From NCBI GenBank assembly GCA_016198585.1, contig JACQII010000013.1, positions 1 to 64,000 of the forward strand: a stretch of DNA of 64,000 nt. The letters run 5' to 3'. This document shows, in pieces, positions 25,635 to 33,464 of this stretch (the first letter of the stretch is position 1; every line of letters begins with the position of its first letter). The notes beneath the pieces are model-generated. The model was not told where the DNA came from, ran no database searches, and saw only the letters and a list, made by a program, of their open reading frames with translations. The DNA is from Candidatus Aenigmatarchaeota archaeon (GTDB lineage: Archaea > Aenigmatarchaeota > Aenigmatarchaeia > QMZP01). The position numbers and the translations under genes are program-made.

Positions 25635-26001
25635 CAGACTCCCTCTTGCCGAACCGGTCGTTGAAGTAGTTCACTGCCACGTCGCCGAAGCTGCCGATGA
25701 GCGTGTTCACCGCCGAGTCGATCAGCGACCGCTCGAATCCGTCCTTGGAGTCGAGGGAGTAGTAGACGTAGTGCGGCCCTCCCTGGCCGGGCTCGACCTT
25801 CCTGCCCACGGCCTTCCGCGTGTGGAGCCGGTCCAGGCTGACCGCGACCGACGTCAGAGCGGTCCGGGTCTTGAGGTGCGCGTGGATGTCCCGGACGCGG
25901 GCGGTCTTCTTCTTCCAGAGAATGCGGAGGATCTGCTCCTCGAGCGGCGAGAGGAACATCCCGACGCCCTTCTTGTGGAGCCGCAAGCTGACGGTCGCCA
26001 T
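25627..26001 (-). CDS. BlaI/MecI/CopY-family transcriptional repressor
   Basis: The 124-residue protein has the BlaI winged-helix pattern: LSPLEEQILRILWKKKTARVRDIHAHLKTRTALTSVAVSLDRLHTRKAVGRKVEPG, and a C-terminal dimer-type helix. Its ATG at 26001 is 25 bp from a TATA box (26022-26031). A TTGCA-N5-TGCAA site directly upstream of that TATA box recurs at two dsbA-like promoters. It probably represses itself and those genes, and the overlapping M56 protease probably relieves repression. Confidence 0.8.
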   Translation of the reverse strand: MATVSLRLHKKGVGMFLSPLEEQILRILWKKKTARVRDIHAHLKTRTALTSVAVSLDRLHTRKAVGRKVEPGQGGPHYVYYSLDSKDGFERSLIDSAVNTLIGSFGDVAVNYFNDRFGKRESDD

Positions 26002-26021
26002 GTTATTCCTTTCGCGTCCGG

Positions 26022-26031
26022 GTTTAAATTC
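26022..26031 (-). promoter_or_regulatory. TATA box of the BlaI-like gene
   Basis: On the minus strand the sequence reads gaatttaaac, 25 bp before the ATG at 26001. Confidence 0.6.
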
Positions 26032-26032
26032 T

Positions 26033-26047
26033 TTGCAAAAGCTGCAA
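26033..26047. promoter_or_regulatory. TTGCA-N5-TGCAA operator, copy 1
   Basis: The perfect 5-bp inverted repeat TTGCA-aaagc-TGCAA abuts the TATA box of the BlaI-like gene. Related copies are at 26087-26101 and 32532-32546. Confidence 0.6.
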
Positions 26048-26060
26048 GGCTTCAGATAAG

Positions 26061-26070
26061 TATTTAAATA
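26061..26070 (+). promoter_or_regulatory. TATA-like tract for the first dsbA-like gene
   Basis: The tract tatttaaata is about 45-50 bp upstream of the ATG at 26113, which would leave a leader of about 20 nt. Operator copy 2 falls at the predicted transcription start. Confidence 0.45.
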
Positions 26071-26086
26071 TCCTACGCGTAAAGTA

Positions 26087-26101
26087 TTACAAAAGTTGCA
26101 A
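26087..26101. promoter_or_regulatory. TTGCA-N5-TGCAA operator, copy 2
   Basis: TTACA-aaagt-TGCAA differs from copy 1 at one arm position and lies around the predicted transcription start of the dsbA-like gene at 26113. Confidence 0.55.
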
Positions 26102-26112
26102 GACGTGAGCCT

Positions 26113-26820
26113 ATGGCAGACCAGTCCAAGACCTTCGCAATCATGTTCGTGGCTGCCCTCCTCGGGTCGTATGCGGGAGGCAGCCTCTCCGGCTTCGCCG
26201 TGAGCGGCAACGCCGTCGGCCAAGTCGCAGCCGCGCCCACTCCCACCCCAACGCCGACCCCGACCGCCGCAGGAACCATCGCGCTCGCCGGCCTCGAGGA
26301 CAACGACCCCGTGCTCGGAAGCGACGATGCGCCGGTGACGATCATCGAGTTCTCCGACTTCCAGTGCCCGTTCTGCGGCCGCTTCTACGACCAGACCGAA
26401 CTGCAGCTGAAGCAGGACTATGTCGACACCGGCAAGCTCCGCATCATCTACCGCGACTTCCCCCTGAGCTTCCATCCTGAGGCCCAACCGGCTGCTGAAG
26501 CCGCAGAGTGTGCGAACGAGCAAGGCAAGTTCTGGGAGTTCCACGACAAGATTTTCGAGAACCAAGCCACCATGTCCGCGGCTGCCTACAAACAGTGGGC
26601 GTCCGATCTGGGGATGAACGTGGACCAGTTCACCTCCTGCGTCGAGACCGGGAAGTACCGCAGCGAGGTCCAGGCCGACCTTGACGCGGGCGTCGCTGCC
26701 GGCGTCTCCGGGACGCCCACGGTCTTCGTCGGGAAGACCGGCGGCCAGGGCGTGAAGATCGTCGGGGCCCAGCCCTACGACACCTTCAAGGGCGCGATCG
26801 AGAGTTTCCTGGCCGCGTGA
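26113..26820 (+). CDS. Membrane-anchored DsbA-like thioredoxin-fold oxidoreductase
   Basis: After an uncleaved N-terminal membrane segment (AIMFVAALLGSYAGG) and a Pro/Thr linker (PTPTPTPTPT), the protein has a DsbA/Thioredoxin_4 domain with active site FSDFQCPFCGRFY (C85-P-F-C88), IIYRDFPLSFHPEA and the cis-Pro loop GVSGTPTVFVG. It should introduce or isomerise disulfides in exported proteins. It heads an operon with two HMA proteins, a cupredoxin and a membrane protein, and is preceded by an operator shared with the second paralog at 32578. Confidence 0.92.
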   Translation: MADQSKTFAIMFVAALLGSYAGGSLSGFAVSGNAVGQVAAAPTPTPTPTPTAAGTIALAGLEDNDPVLGSDDAPVTIIEFSDFQCPFCGRFYDQTELQLKQDYVDTGKLRIIYRDFPLSFHPEAQPAAEAAECANEQGKFWEFHDKIFENQATMSAAAYKQWASDLGMNVDQFTSCVETGKYRSEVQADLDAGVAAGVSGTPTVFVGKTGGQGVKIVGAQPYDTFKGAIESFLAA

Positions 26821-26837
26821 GCCCGGAAGGTGAGACC

Positions 26838-27044
26838 ATGAAACAGACCTTGACGATCAAAGGCATGCATTGCACGAGCTGCGAGGGCCTCATGAAGGAC
26901 ATCCTCGCCGACTACGGCATCACCCAGGTTTCCGCGGACTATAAGAAAGGACTCGTCACCTTCTCCGCGAACGGTCCTGTCCCTCTAGAGAAGATCACGG
27001 CCGAGATCAAAGCAGCCGGCTATACGGTCGCGGGGGTCGCATGA
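26838..27044 (+). CDS. HMA-domain copper chaperone-like protein
   Basis: The 68-residue protein is a single heavy-metal-associated domain with GMHCTSC at 9-15 and the final KAAGYTV strand. It should carry Cu(I) in the cytoplasm, like CopZ/Atx1. The ATG at 26838 has an SD-like ggaaggtgag upstream. The end overlaps the start of the next gene (ATGA), so these are coupled. The CopA pump gene is 2 kb downstream on the opposite strand. Confidence 0.88.
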   Translation: MKQTLTIKGMHCTSCEGLMKDILADYGITQVSADYKKGLVTFSANGPVPLEKITAEIKAAGYTVAGVA

Positions 27045-27985
27045 GCGAGATCGCGACCATCGCCGTGTCTGGCTTGCACTGCGGCAGCTGCGAAGTCGTC
27101 GTCCGCCGGGCCCTGGCTAAGGTCCCCGGCGTCGAGAAGGTCTCATTCACCGCTGACACCGTGACGGTCGACTACCAGCCCGGCCAGGCGACGCTCGAGA
27201 CGATCGCCCGCACTATCGCGGCCAAGGGCTACCGCGCGACTGCGCCGGGCATCGACGCCCGCCCGCAGCGCAAGGGCCTCGCCGCCTCGTTCTCTGGGGC
27301 GTTCAAAGACCCTGCCCTGGAAGCGGAGCGGGAGACGTTCCAGACCGGCTTCATCACGGTCATCATCCTCATGGCCGCCCAGGCATTCATCCTGCGCGGC
27401 CTGTTCCCCGCTGCCGGAGCCTCGGCATCGATCCTCACCGGCTACCTGATCATCGCCGTCGCCGCGGTCGGCGCGTCGCTCTGGCACCTGACCTCCTTCC
27501 GGCGGCAGCTTTCGGGCATGACCGGCATGATGATCGGCATGACCATCGGCATGGTCGCCGGCTTCCTCACCGGGGCCGTGGTAGGAGCGTCGAACGGCAT
27601 CTTTATCGGGACGGTCTACGGTGTCGTCGCCGGCATGCTGGTCGGCAGCCTCGCCGGCAAGTGCTGCGGGATCATGGGCATCATGGAAGGCATGATGGCC
27701 GGGCTGATGAGCGGCGTCATGGGCGGAATGGTCCCGCTCATGTTCCTCAGCGAGAACGTCTTCCTCTTCCTGCCCATCCTTACCGGCGCGTGCCTGCTGA
27801 TCCTGGGCGGCCTGGCCATCCACATCAGCTGGGAAAACAAGGAATATGAGAAGGCCCACGGGAAGCCGGTCGAGCGGCGCCCTTTCGGCTTTATATCGTT
27901 CTTTTCCCTATGCTTCATAGTCATCTTCCTGACGACGGTCCTGATGGTCATCGGACCCAAGTCAGCACTGATCCAGGTGATCTAG
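27041..27985 (+). CDS. HMA domain fused to a Met-rich multispanning membrane protein
   Basis: Residues 1-72 form an HMA domain with GLHCGSC. A linker leads to about six transmembrane helices (residues 103-310). Two helices are unusually rich in Met and Gly: GMTGMMIGMTIGMVAGFLTG and KCCGIMGIMEGMMAGLMSGV. Met-rich helices with a Cys pair suggest a Cu(I) or Ag(I) pathway, so this may be a transporter or metal sink. It is not a P-type ATPase, since no DKTGT motif is present. I do not recognise a named family. Confidence 0.75.
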   Translation: MSEIATIAVSGLHCGSCEVVVRRALAKVPGVEKVSFTADTVTVDYQPGQATLETIARTIAAKGYRATAPGIDARPQRKGLAASFSGAFKDPALEAERETFQTGFITVIILMAAQAFILRGLFPAAGASASILTGYLIIAVAAVGASLWHLTSFRRQLSGMTGMMIGMTIGMVAGFLTGAVVGASNGIFIGTVYGVVAGMLVGSLAGKCCGIMGIMEGMMAGLMSGVMGGMVPLMFLSENVFLFLPILTGACLLILGGLAIHISWENKEYEKAHGKPVERRPFGFISFFSLCFIVIFLTTVLMVIGPKSALIQVI

Positions 27986-27986
27986 C

Positions 27987-28454
27987 ATGAACGTCCAACG
28001 CGCCCTCGGCATCGCTGGCCCGGTATTCATGGTGGCCGTCCTTGCCGCTGCATTCCTGCAGCTCGGCGGTCCGGTCGCCGTCTCAGGCAACGCGGTCAGC
28101 CAGCCGGCGGAGCCGCTGCCCACTGCAGCAGGGAACGCGCAGCGCTACCAGCTCGGGTACAAGAACTACGCCTTCTACTTCCCCTCGACCGGGACCGACA
28201 CCCTGACCGTGAAGAAGGGCCAGCCTGTTGAACTTGAAGCGGTCCTGGCCGGGCCCGACGCCCTGGTGGGCTGCATGGTCTCCCAGAAGTTCCCCGCCGA
28301 GCTCAAGATCGAGAACCCGACCCAGCCCGAGCGCAACCTCTTCATCGCGCGCCAGGGAAGCAATGTCCTGCGCTTCACCCCCGCGAAAGAAGGGACGTTC
28401 ACCTTCACCTGCGGCATGGGCATGGGCGTCGGCCAGATCCGGGTCGTGGCATGA
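27987..28454 (+). CDS. Membrane-anchored cupredoxin-like protein
   Basis: An N-terminal membrane helix (IAGPVFMVAVLAAAFLQLG) and a linker are followed by a cupredoxin beta-sandwich. The C-terminal copper loop reads FTFTCGMGMGVGQIRV, with a Cys and two Met ligand candidates. An upstream Cys-Met (VGCMVSQKF) may complete the site. It probably binds copper outside the cell membrane. It starts 1 bp after the HMA membrane protein and overlaps the next gene (ATGA). Confidence 0.8.
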   Translation: MNVQRALGIAGPVFMVAVLAAAFLQLGGPVAVSGNAVSQPAEPLPTAAGNAQRYQLGYKNYAFYFPSTGTDTLTVKKGQPVELEAVLAGPDALVGCMVSQKFPAELKIENPTQPERNLFIARQGSNVLRFTPAKEGTFTFTCGMGMGVGQIRVVA

Positions 28455-28891
28455 TCAGGCTGCTTGCCATCCAGAAGGAGAAGCGGATCCTCGCGATCAC
28501 CGTCGCAGCGACTGCTCTGATGCTGGTCATCTATCCCTACGTCCAGTCGTTCGGCCAGGTCGACCTCTGGTACGCGGTCATCACTCCCTGGAACCTGGCC
28601 CTCTTCCTGGGCTTCTCGGTCCTCTTCGGCCTGATGGTCTCGCTGCAGGCGAAAACCCTCCGGTCCAGGACGTGCAACCTGAAGCAGTCCGGGAAGTCCG
28701 GAGCGGCCGGGCTGGCCGGGACCGTCGGGGGCTTTCTCGTGATCCAGTGCCCGTCCTGCGCCCTGTTCCTCTCCATCTTCCTGCCGTTCAACGCGGTCAT
28801 CTTCATCGCGACCTACAACACCTGGCTCACCCTCGGCAGCATCGTCCTGATGCTCGTGGCCGTCCACCTGCTGGGCGGCTTCAAACGCTAA
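28451..28891 (+). CDS. Multispanning membrane protein with CPSC motif
   Basis: The 146-residue protein has about four transmembrane helices. A QCPSC motif (near residue 99) starts the third helix, a C-x2-C site able to do thiol chemistry or bind metal. It is the last gene of the dsbA-HMA-cupredoxin operon, so a role in copper or disulfide handling is likely but unproved. Family not recognised. Confidence 0.65.
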   Translation: MIRLLAIQKEKRILAITVAATALMLVIYPYVQSFGQVDLWYAVITPWNLALFLGFSVLFGLMVSLQAKTLRSRTCNLKQSGKSGAAGLAGTVGGFLVIQCPSCALFLSIFLPFNAVIFIATYNTWLTLGSIVLMLVAVHLLGGFKR

Positions 28892-28964
28892 GAAATAGTC
28901 GCTCACTCTGTTGCGGCCACCGGACACATCAGTTCCCGGCCACATCGGGGAAAGACAGAACAGA

Positions 28965-31469
28965 TCATGCCCGGTACCGCTTCATCAGCAGGCTGTTGCT
29001 GACCACCGAGACCGAGCTGAACGCCATCGCGGCCGCGGCGAGGATCGGGTTGAGGAGCAGGCCCGTGGCTGGGTAGAGGGCTCCCGCGGCGACGGGGATG
29101 AGTGCCGCGTTGTAGAAGAAGGCCCAGAACAGGTTCTGTCGGATCTTCTTGATGGTGTAGCGGCTGAGGCCGATCGCGCGCGCGACATCCCGCAGGTCGT
29201 TCCTGACCAGGACGATCCCGCCGCTCTCGATCGCGACGTCAGTTCCCGACCCAATCGCGATCCCGAGGTCGGCCTGCGCGAGTGCGGGCGCGTCATTGAT
29301 GCCGTCGCCGACCATGGCCACGACCTTCCCGGCTTCCTGGAGCTTCTTGACCTCGGCGGCCTTGTGCTCGGGCAGCACGTCGGCCAACACCTGGGTGATG
29401 CCGAGCTGCCGGCCGATCGCGGCCGCAGTCCGGGCGTTGTCACCCGTGATCATCAGGACGTCTTTCCCCATGCGCTGCAACTGCATGATCGCGTCGCGCG
29501 AATGGTCCTTCAGGGTGTCGGCCACGGCGATCAGCCCGGCGACCTTGCCATGGGCGGCGACGATCATGACGGTCTTGCCCTCCATCTCCAGGGCCTGGAT
29601 CCCCTTCTCGATCGCCGGCGTGACCGTGATCTTCCGCTCATTCATCAGCCGGCGGTTGCCGAGCAGCACGCGGACCGTGCCGACCCGGGCCTGGACGCCC
29701 CGGCCGGTCAAGGACCTGAACTCCCGGACAGCCGGGAGGGCGATCTTCATGGACTGGGCTTTGGCGACGATGGCCTCGCCGAGCGGGTGTTCCGACCCTT
29801 TCTCGGTCGCGGCGGCGAGCCGCAGCAGCTCCCGCTCCCGGACCGTGAACGGGACGACATCCGTGACTTCAGGCTCCCCTTTGGTGAGGGTGCCGGTCTT
29901 GTCGAAGATGATGGTCGTGACGTGGTGGGCGCGCTCCAAGGCCTCGCCGCCCTTGATCAGGATGCCCTGCTCTGCCCCTTTCCCGGTGCCGACCATGATC
30001 GCCGTCGGCGTCGCCAGGCCGAGCGCACAGGGACAGGCGATGATGAGGACGGCGATGAACGCGGTGAGCGCGAAGAGGAACGGTGTCAGCGAGAGGTACA
30101 TCTCGGCGAACGGCGAGCCCGCGAGTATCAGGCCTCCCAGGAAGTACCAGAACGCGAACGTGGCGATCGCGATCACGATCACCGCAGGCACGAACACGCC
30201 TGCGACCTGGTCGGCCATCCGCTGGATCGGGGCCTTGCTGCCCTGCGCCTCCTCGACGAGCTTGATGATCTGCGCGAGCATGGTGTCCTTCCCCACCTTG
30301 GCCGCCCGGACCCGCAGCAGGCCGTGTTTGTTCATGGTCGCACCGATCACCGTGTCGCCCTTCACCTTCTCGACCGGGATGGATTCCCCGGTGATCATGC
30401 TCTCGTCGACGCTCGAGTGGCCGTCCACCACCACGCCGTCGACCGGAACCTTCTGACCGGGCTTCACGAGGATGATGTCGCCGACCCGGACCTCGTCGAT
30501 GGGGATTTCCAGCTCTTTCCGGCCGCGGACCACCAGAGCAGTCCGGGGCTGGAGGCCCATGAGCTTCTTGATGGCTTCTGACGTCCTGCCACGGGCGATG
30601 GCCTCGAAATACCTGCCGAGCAGGATCAGGGTGATGATGACTGCGGCCGTGTCGAAGTAGATGGCGGTCATGCCCTCGCCGGTGGCGAAGAGTCCGGGCA
30701 CGAGGGCAGCGGCCGCGCTGGAGAGGTAGGCGGCAGACGTCCCGACCGCGATCAGGGTGTTCATGTCCGCGGTCCGGTTCTTCAGCGCGCCCCACGCGCC
30801 GCGGTAGAACGGCGCGCCGACCCAGAACTGGACCGGCGTCGCGAGAACCAGGAGGATGAGCAGGTTGTTCAGCGCCGCGGGAACCCACGGGAACCACTCC
30901 GGGAAACTTCCCAGGAAGAGCGGGACGCTGAGGACGGCGCCGACCAGGAGTTTCCGCCGCAGCTTCGCCAGCTCCTCCTTCCGGAGGAGCTGCTCCCGTT
31001 CCCCCGCGTCGTGCGCGATCTCGACCGCCTGGTAGCCGGCAGCCTTGATGGCCGCGATGATCGTCGCAGTCGTCAGCAGCTGCGGATCAAAGGAGACCAC
31101 CGCCTTCTCGTTCGGCGTGAGCTTCTGGGAGCGGATGCCCCGCAGGCGCTTCAGTCCCGCATCGACCGTCCGGACGCAGTGGCCGTTGTCCATGCCGATC
31201 ACCCGGAGCTCCAGGTAGCCGTCGCCGCCCTCGGGAACGAGGTCGTAGCCGATCTTCCGGACTGCCGCTTCGAACTCCTTCCTGCCCGCGCGCTGCGGGT
31301 CATAGGCGACGACGGCTTTCTCGGTGGCGAAGTTGACGCTCGCCGAGGCCACGCCGTCGATCTTGCGCAGGGCCCGCTCGACCCGCATCACGCAGGACGC
31401 GCAGTGCATGCCCTTGACGGAAAGAGTCTCGGTCTTGGGGGCCGTATGCTTGGACGTCATATATATCAT
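28965..31469 (-). CDS. copA: Cu(I)-translocating P1B-type ATPase
   Basis: The 834-residue pump has an N-terminal HMA domain (GMHCASC, 20-26), a second degenerate HMA domain (GMDNGHC, missing one Cys), the CPC membrane site ([13 protein letters not shown]), the phosphorylation site [11 protein letters not shown], the SEHPLG loop, the hinge [10 protein letters not shown], and the Cu(I)-specific C-terminal motifs YNAALIP and [12 protein letters not shown]. It should export Cu(I) or Ag(I). It faces a PadR-TRASH regulator gene across a shared TATA region. An alternative start is the in-frame ATG at 31460. Confidence 0.93.
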   Translation of the reverse strand: MIYMTSKHTAPKTETLSVKGMHCASCVMRVERALRKIDGVASASVNFATEKAVVAYDPQRAGRKEFEAAVRKIGYDLVPEGGDGYLELRVIGMDNGHCVRTVDAGLKRLRGIRSQKLTPNEKAVVSFDPQLLTTATIIAAIKAAGYQAVEIAHDAGEREQLLRKEELAKLRRKLLVGAVLSVPLFLGSFPEWFPWVPAALNNLLILLVLATPVQFWVGAPFYRGAWGALKNRTADMNTLIAVGTSAAYLSSAAAALVPGLFATGEGMTAIYFDTAAVIITLILLGRYFEAIARGRTSEAIKKLMGLQPRTALVVRGRKELEIPIDEVRVGDIILVKPGQKVPVDGVVVDGHSSVDESMITGESIPVEKVKGDTVIGATMNKHGLLRVRAAKVGKDTMLAQIIKLVEEAQGSKAPIQRMADQVAGVFVPAVIVIAIATFAFWYFLGGLILAGSPFAEMYLSLTPFLFALTAFIAVLIIACPCALGLATPTAIMVGTGKGAEQGILIKGGEALERAHHVTTIIFDKTGTLTKGEPEVTDVVPFTVRERELLRLAAATEKGSEHPLGEAIVAKAQSMKIALPAVREFRSLTGRGVQARVGTVRVLLGNRRLMNERKITVTPAIEKGIQALEMEGKTVMIVAAHGKVAGLIAVADTLKDHSRDAIMQLQRMGKDVLMITGDNARTAAAIGRQLGITQVLADVLPEHKAAEVKKLQEAGKVVAMVGDGINDAPALAQADLGIAIGSGTDVAIESGGIVLVRNDLRDVARAIGLSRYTIKKIRQNLFWAFFYNAALIPVAAGALYPATGLLLNPILAAAAMAFSSVSVVSNSLLMKRYRA

Positions 31470-31496
31470 TTTTTGATATGTTAGTGCATGATATAT
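31461..31496. promoter_or_regulatory. Inverted repeat at the copA/PadR-TRASH promoter
   Basis: The perfect 9-bp arms ATATATCAT (31461-31469) and ATGATATAT (31488-31496) flank 18 bp. The left arm overlaps the copA start. The right arm overlaps the TATA tract gatatatttaa (about 31490-31500), which is 25 bp from the copA ATG and about 30 bp from the ATG at 31524. It is the probable binding site of the TRASH-domain regulator. Confidence 0.55.
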
Positions 31497-31523
31497 TTAA
31501 ATGCATCCGTCCCATAGCTTCTC

Positions 31524-31940
31524 ATGGCGGACGTCAAGGTCACCAACCTGGTCAAGTTCCACGCCCTCTGCCTCCTGGCAGAGCGGCCCCACCATGGGTA
31601 CGAAGTGATCAAGGAGACCAGCCGGAAGCTCGGCCGGCAGGCCAGCCCGGGCCAGATCTACCCGTTCCTCAAGCAACTGGAGCGGTCGGGCTACATCCGC
31701 GTGCGGTCGACCGGCGACCGGGACCGCAAGCAGTACGCGCTCACGCCGCGGGGAAAGGCGTTCGTGCACGAACTCTTCGACCGCTTCAGCGCCGTCGTCC
31801 ACCTCGCCGTCGAGAAGCAGCTCCGGACCTGCGCGCACTGCGGCTGCGAGATCTACCGCGGCGGCGTCAAGGCAACCGTGCGGGGAAAGGCCGCTATGTT
31901 CTGTTGCAGCAGCTGCGCGGCCGCCTACCGGCGCGCCTGA
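31524..31940 (+). CDS. PadR-type regulator fused to a TRASH metal-sensing domain
   Basis: Residues 8-92 match the PadR winged helix (HGYEVIKETSRKLGRQASPGQIYPFLKQLERSGYIRVR and LTPRGKAFVHELF). The C-terminus is a TRASH-type metal motif: CAHCGC (C103, C106, C108) and FCCSSC (C127, C128, C131). In archaeal copper systems a TRASH domain senses Cu(I) next to a different HTH type. Here it is joined to PadR. Divergence from copA fits a copper-responsive switch of the pump. Confidence 0.8.
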   Translation: MADVKVTNLVKFHALCLLAERPHHGYEVIKETSRKLGRQASPGQIYPFLKQLERSGYIRVRSTGDRDRKQYALTPRGKAFVHELFDRFSAVVHLAVEKQLRTCAHCGCEIYRGGVKATVRGKAAMFCCSSCAAAYRRA

Positions 31941-31963
31941 AGAGTGGTCGGGCTCTGTGTAGA

Positions 31964-32033
31964 CACCTGCGGAAAGGAGCCCGTCTCCGGCAGCTACGGT
32001 CATGGCAGCGCGCGGCAGCCCCTTCCGCAGGTG
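31964..32033 (+). other. Long inverted repeat, possible structured RNA
   Basis: Perfect 11-bp arms CACCTGCGGAA (31964-31974) and TTCCGCAGGTG (32023-32033) enclose 48 bp of G/C-rich sequence with further partial pairing. It lies in the spacer after the PadR-TRASH gene and before the HxlR gene. It has no T-loop consensus, so it is not a tRNA. It may be a terminator, a leader structure or a small RNA. Confidence 0.4.
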
Positions 32034-32153
32034 AAGGAGGCCGATCAGGAAAAGCGAAGACCATGTCGCCCTATACAGGGATGACCGCACGGTCCTCGCG
32101 GCCTGTGCACTTAAATGTGCGCTCCCCAGAATAATATGTAGAGCGGTTTCCGG

Positions 32154-32501
32154 ATGGATATCATGACCTGCCACGTCCTCGCCCTCAGCGGTTTGTTCGG
32201 AAAGAAGTGGACCTTGGCCTTGCTCGAGCAGGTCTCCCTCCACGGGAACGAGGGCTTCAACAGCCTCTCGCGGCGCATGGGTAAGGTCTCCCCAAAGATC
32301 CTCTCGCAGCGGCTCCACCAGCTCGAGGCCCACGAAATCGTCCAGCGGACCGTCCAGCTGGCGGGCAACCAGACCCGCACCTCGTACACGATGACCAAGA
32401 AGGGCGAGGACCTGCTGGTCATCTTCGGCCAGCTCAAGCGGTGGAACACGTCCTACCCCGAATGTGCTGTCCAGTCGTGTGCAGACTGCCCCCGCTACTG
32501 A
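32154..32501 (+). CDS. HxlR-family transcriptional regulator
   Basis: The 115-residue protein has the HxlR winged-helix pattern: GLFGKKWTLALLEQVSLHGNEGFNSLSRRMGKVSPKILSQRLHQLEAHEIVQRTVQ...SYTMTKKGEDLL. A Cys at position 6 and a C-terminal cluster CAVQSCADC (C104, C109, C112) could sense thiol oxidation or metal, as in redox-sensing HxlR proteins. It precedes the second dsbA-like gene, so it may regulate it. An ATG at 32163 is an alternative start. Confidence 0.85.
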   Translation: MDIMTCHVLALSGLFGKKWTLALLEQVSLHGNEGFNSLSRRMGKVSPKILSQRLHQLEAHEIVQRTVQLAGNQTRTSYTMTKKGEDLLVIFGQLKRWNTSYPECAVQSCADCPRY

Positions 32502-32531
32502 CCGGCTGCGGACGCCTGCGTGCGCGAACCT

Positions 32532-32546
32532 TTGCAACGGCCGCAA
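32532..32546. promoter_or_regulatory. TTGCA-N5-TGCAA operator, copy 3
   Basis: TTGCA-acggc-CGCAA lies directly upstream of the TATA box (gcttttaaac, 32549-32558) of the second dsbA-like gene, the same position as copy 1 at the BlaI-like promoter. Confidence 0.55.
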
Positions 32547-32577
32547 AAGCTTTTAAACCCCTGCTCCCATAGTTGCT

Positions 32578-33342
32578 ATGGCCGAAGAGACCGCTGCCGC
32601 GGAAAAGCAGCACACCTCGCGCAAGGAAGGTGCCGGTCTTGGCAAGATGTTTGTCGTGGTGTTCGTCGCCGCCCTGCTGGGAACGTTCCTCGGCGGCAAT
32701 GCATTCTCCCTGACCGGCAACGCGGTCGCGCCTGCGGCCCCGGCCGTTGCACCGAGCGCTCCTGCTCCGAACCCCACCCCGACCGCCGCAGGAACCATCG
32801 CGCTCGCCGGCCTCGAGGACGACGACCCGGTCGACGGCAACCCTGAAGCGCCGGTGACGATCATCGAGTTCTCCGACTTCCAGTGCCCGTTCTGTGGCCG
32901 CTTCTACCTGGAGACCCTGCCCGGCATCCAGAACTACATCGCCGATGGCCGGGTGCGCATCATCTACCGCGACTTCCCCCTGAGCTTCCATCCTGAAGCC
33001 CAGCCTGCCGCTGAAGCGGCGGAATGCGCGAAGGAACAGGGCAAGTTCTGGGAGTTCCACGACAAGGTCTTTGAGAACCAGGGCGCGATCTCCAAGTCCG
33101 CGTACATCCAGTGGGCGGGCGAGCTGGGCATGAACGTCCAGCAGTTCACTTCCTGCGTCGAGACCGGGAAATACCGCAGCGAGGTCCAGGCTGATTTCAA
33201 CGCCGGCTCTGCCGCTGGAGTCTCGGGGACGCCCACGTTCTTCGTCGGCCCGAGCGGGGGCCAGGGCGTGAAGATCGTCGGGGCCCAGCCCTTCAGCACC
33301 TTCCAGGTCGCGATCGACGCTGCCCTCCAGGCCGCGGCGTGA
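32578..33342 (+). CDS. Membrane-anchored DsbA-like oxidoreductase, second paralog
   Basis: The 254-residue protein has a cytoplasmic N-terminus, one membrane helix (KMFVVVFVAALLGTFLGG), a Pro/Ala linker and a DsbA-type domain with FQCPFCGRFY (C103, C106), IIYRDFPLSFHPEA and the cis-Pro loop GVSGTPTFFVG. It is closely related to the 26113 protein, with long identical DNA blocks, so duplication or gene conversion was recent. A TATA box is at 32549-32558. Expected role: disulfide exchange in exported proteins. Confidence 0.92.
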   Translation: MAEETAAAEKQHTSRKEGAGLGKMFVVVFVAALLGTFLGGNAFSLTGNAVAPAAPAVAPSAPAPNPTPTAAGTIALAGLEDDDPVDGNPEAPVTIIEFSDFQCPFCGRFYLETLPGIQNYIADGRVRIIYRDFPLSFHPEAQPAAEAAECAKEQGKFWEFHDKVFENQGAISKSAYIQWAGELGMNVQQFTSCVETGKYRSEVQADFNAGSAAGVSGTPTFFVGPSGGQGVKIVGAQPFSTFQVAIDAALQAAA

Positions 33343-33365
33343 GTCAGCGTCTGGAGTGAGTCTTC

Positions 33366-33392
33366 CTTTCGGACCTTTCCCCTTTTCTCGAT
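33366..33392 (+). terminator. Possible poly-T terminator
   Basis: Pyrimidine tracts cctttcgg and cctttcccctttt follow the second dsbA-like gene by about 25 bp, as expected for archaeal U-rich termination. Confidence 0.35.
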
Positions 33393-33464
33393 AGGATGCG
33401 TCTGACTGCGGGAAGTGGCACCCACCTTAAAAATATTTATATGTCCCCACGCGCAAACAGGGGG

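Noticed and set aside
24825-26001. A true beta-lactam resistance BlaR1/BlaI system.
   Set aside because: The protease lacks a penicillin-binding sensor domain, no beta-lactamase gene is near, and the shared operator lies at dsbA-like genes.
26236-26275. Short tandem repeat resembling a CRISPR-like or microsatellite array.
   Set aside because: It encodes the Pro-Thr linker of the DsbA-like protein and has no spacers.
28911-30581. Long open frame on the plus strand opposite copA (over 550 codons).
   Set aside because: It is antisense to a complete, motif-rich P-type ATPase, has highly charged, low-complexity residues (Asp, His, Arg, Gly) and no recognisable domain. GC-rich codons cause such antisense frames.
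31964-32033. Possible tRNA or rRNA fragment in the GC-rich inverted repeat.
   Set aside because: No T-loop (GTTCRA) or anticodon arm can be placed, and the arms are 11 bp instead of 7 bp.
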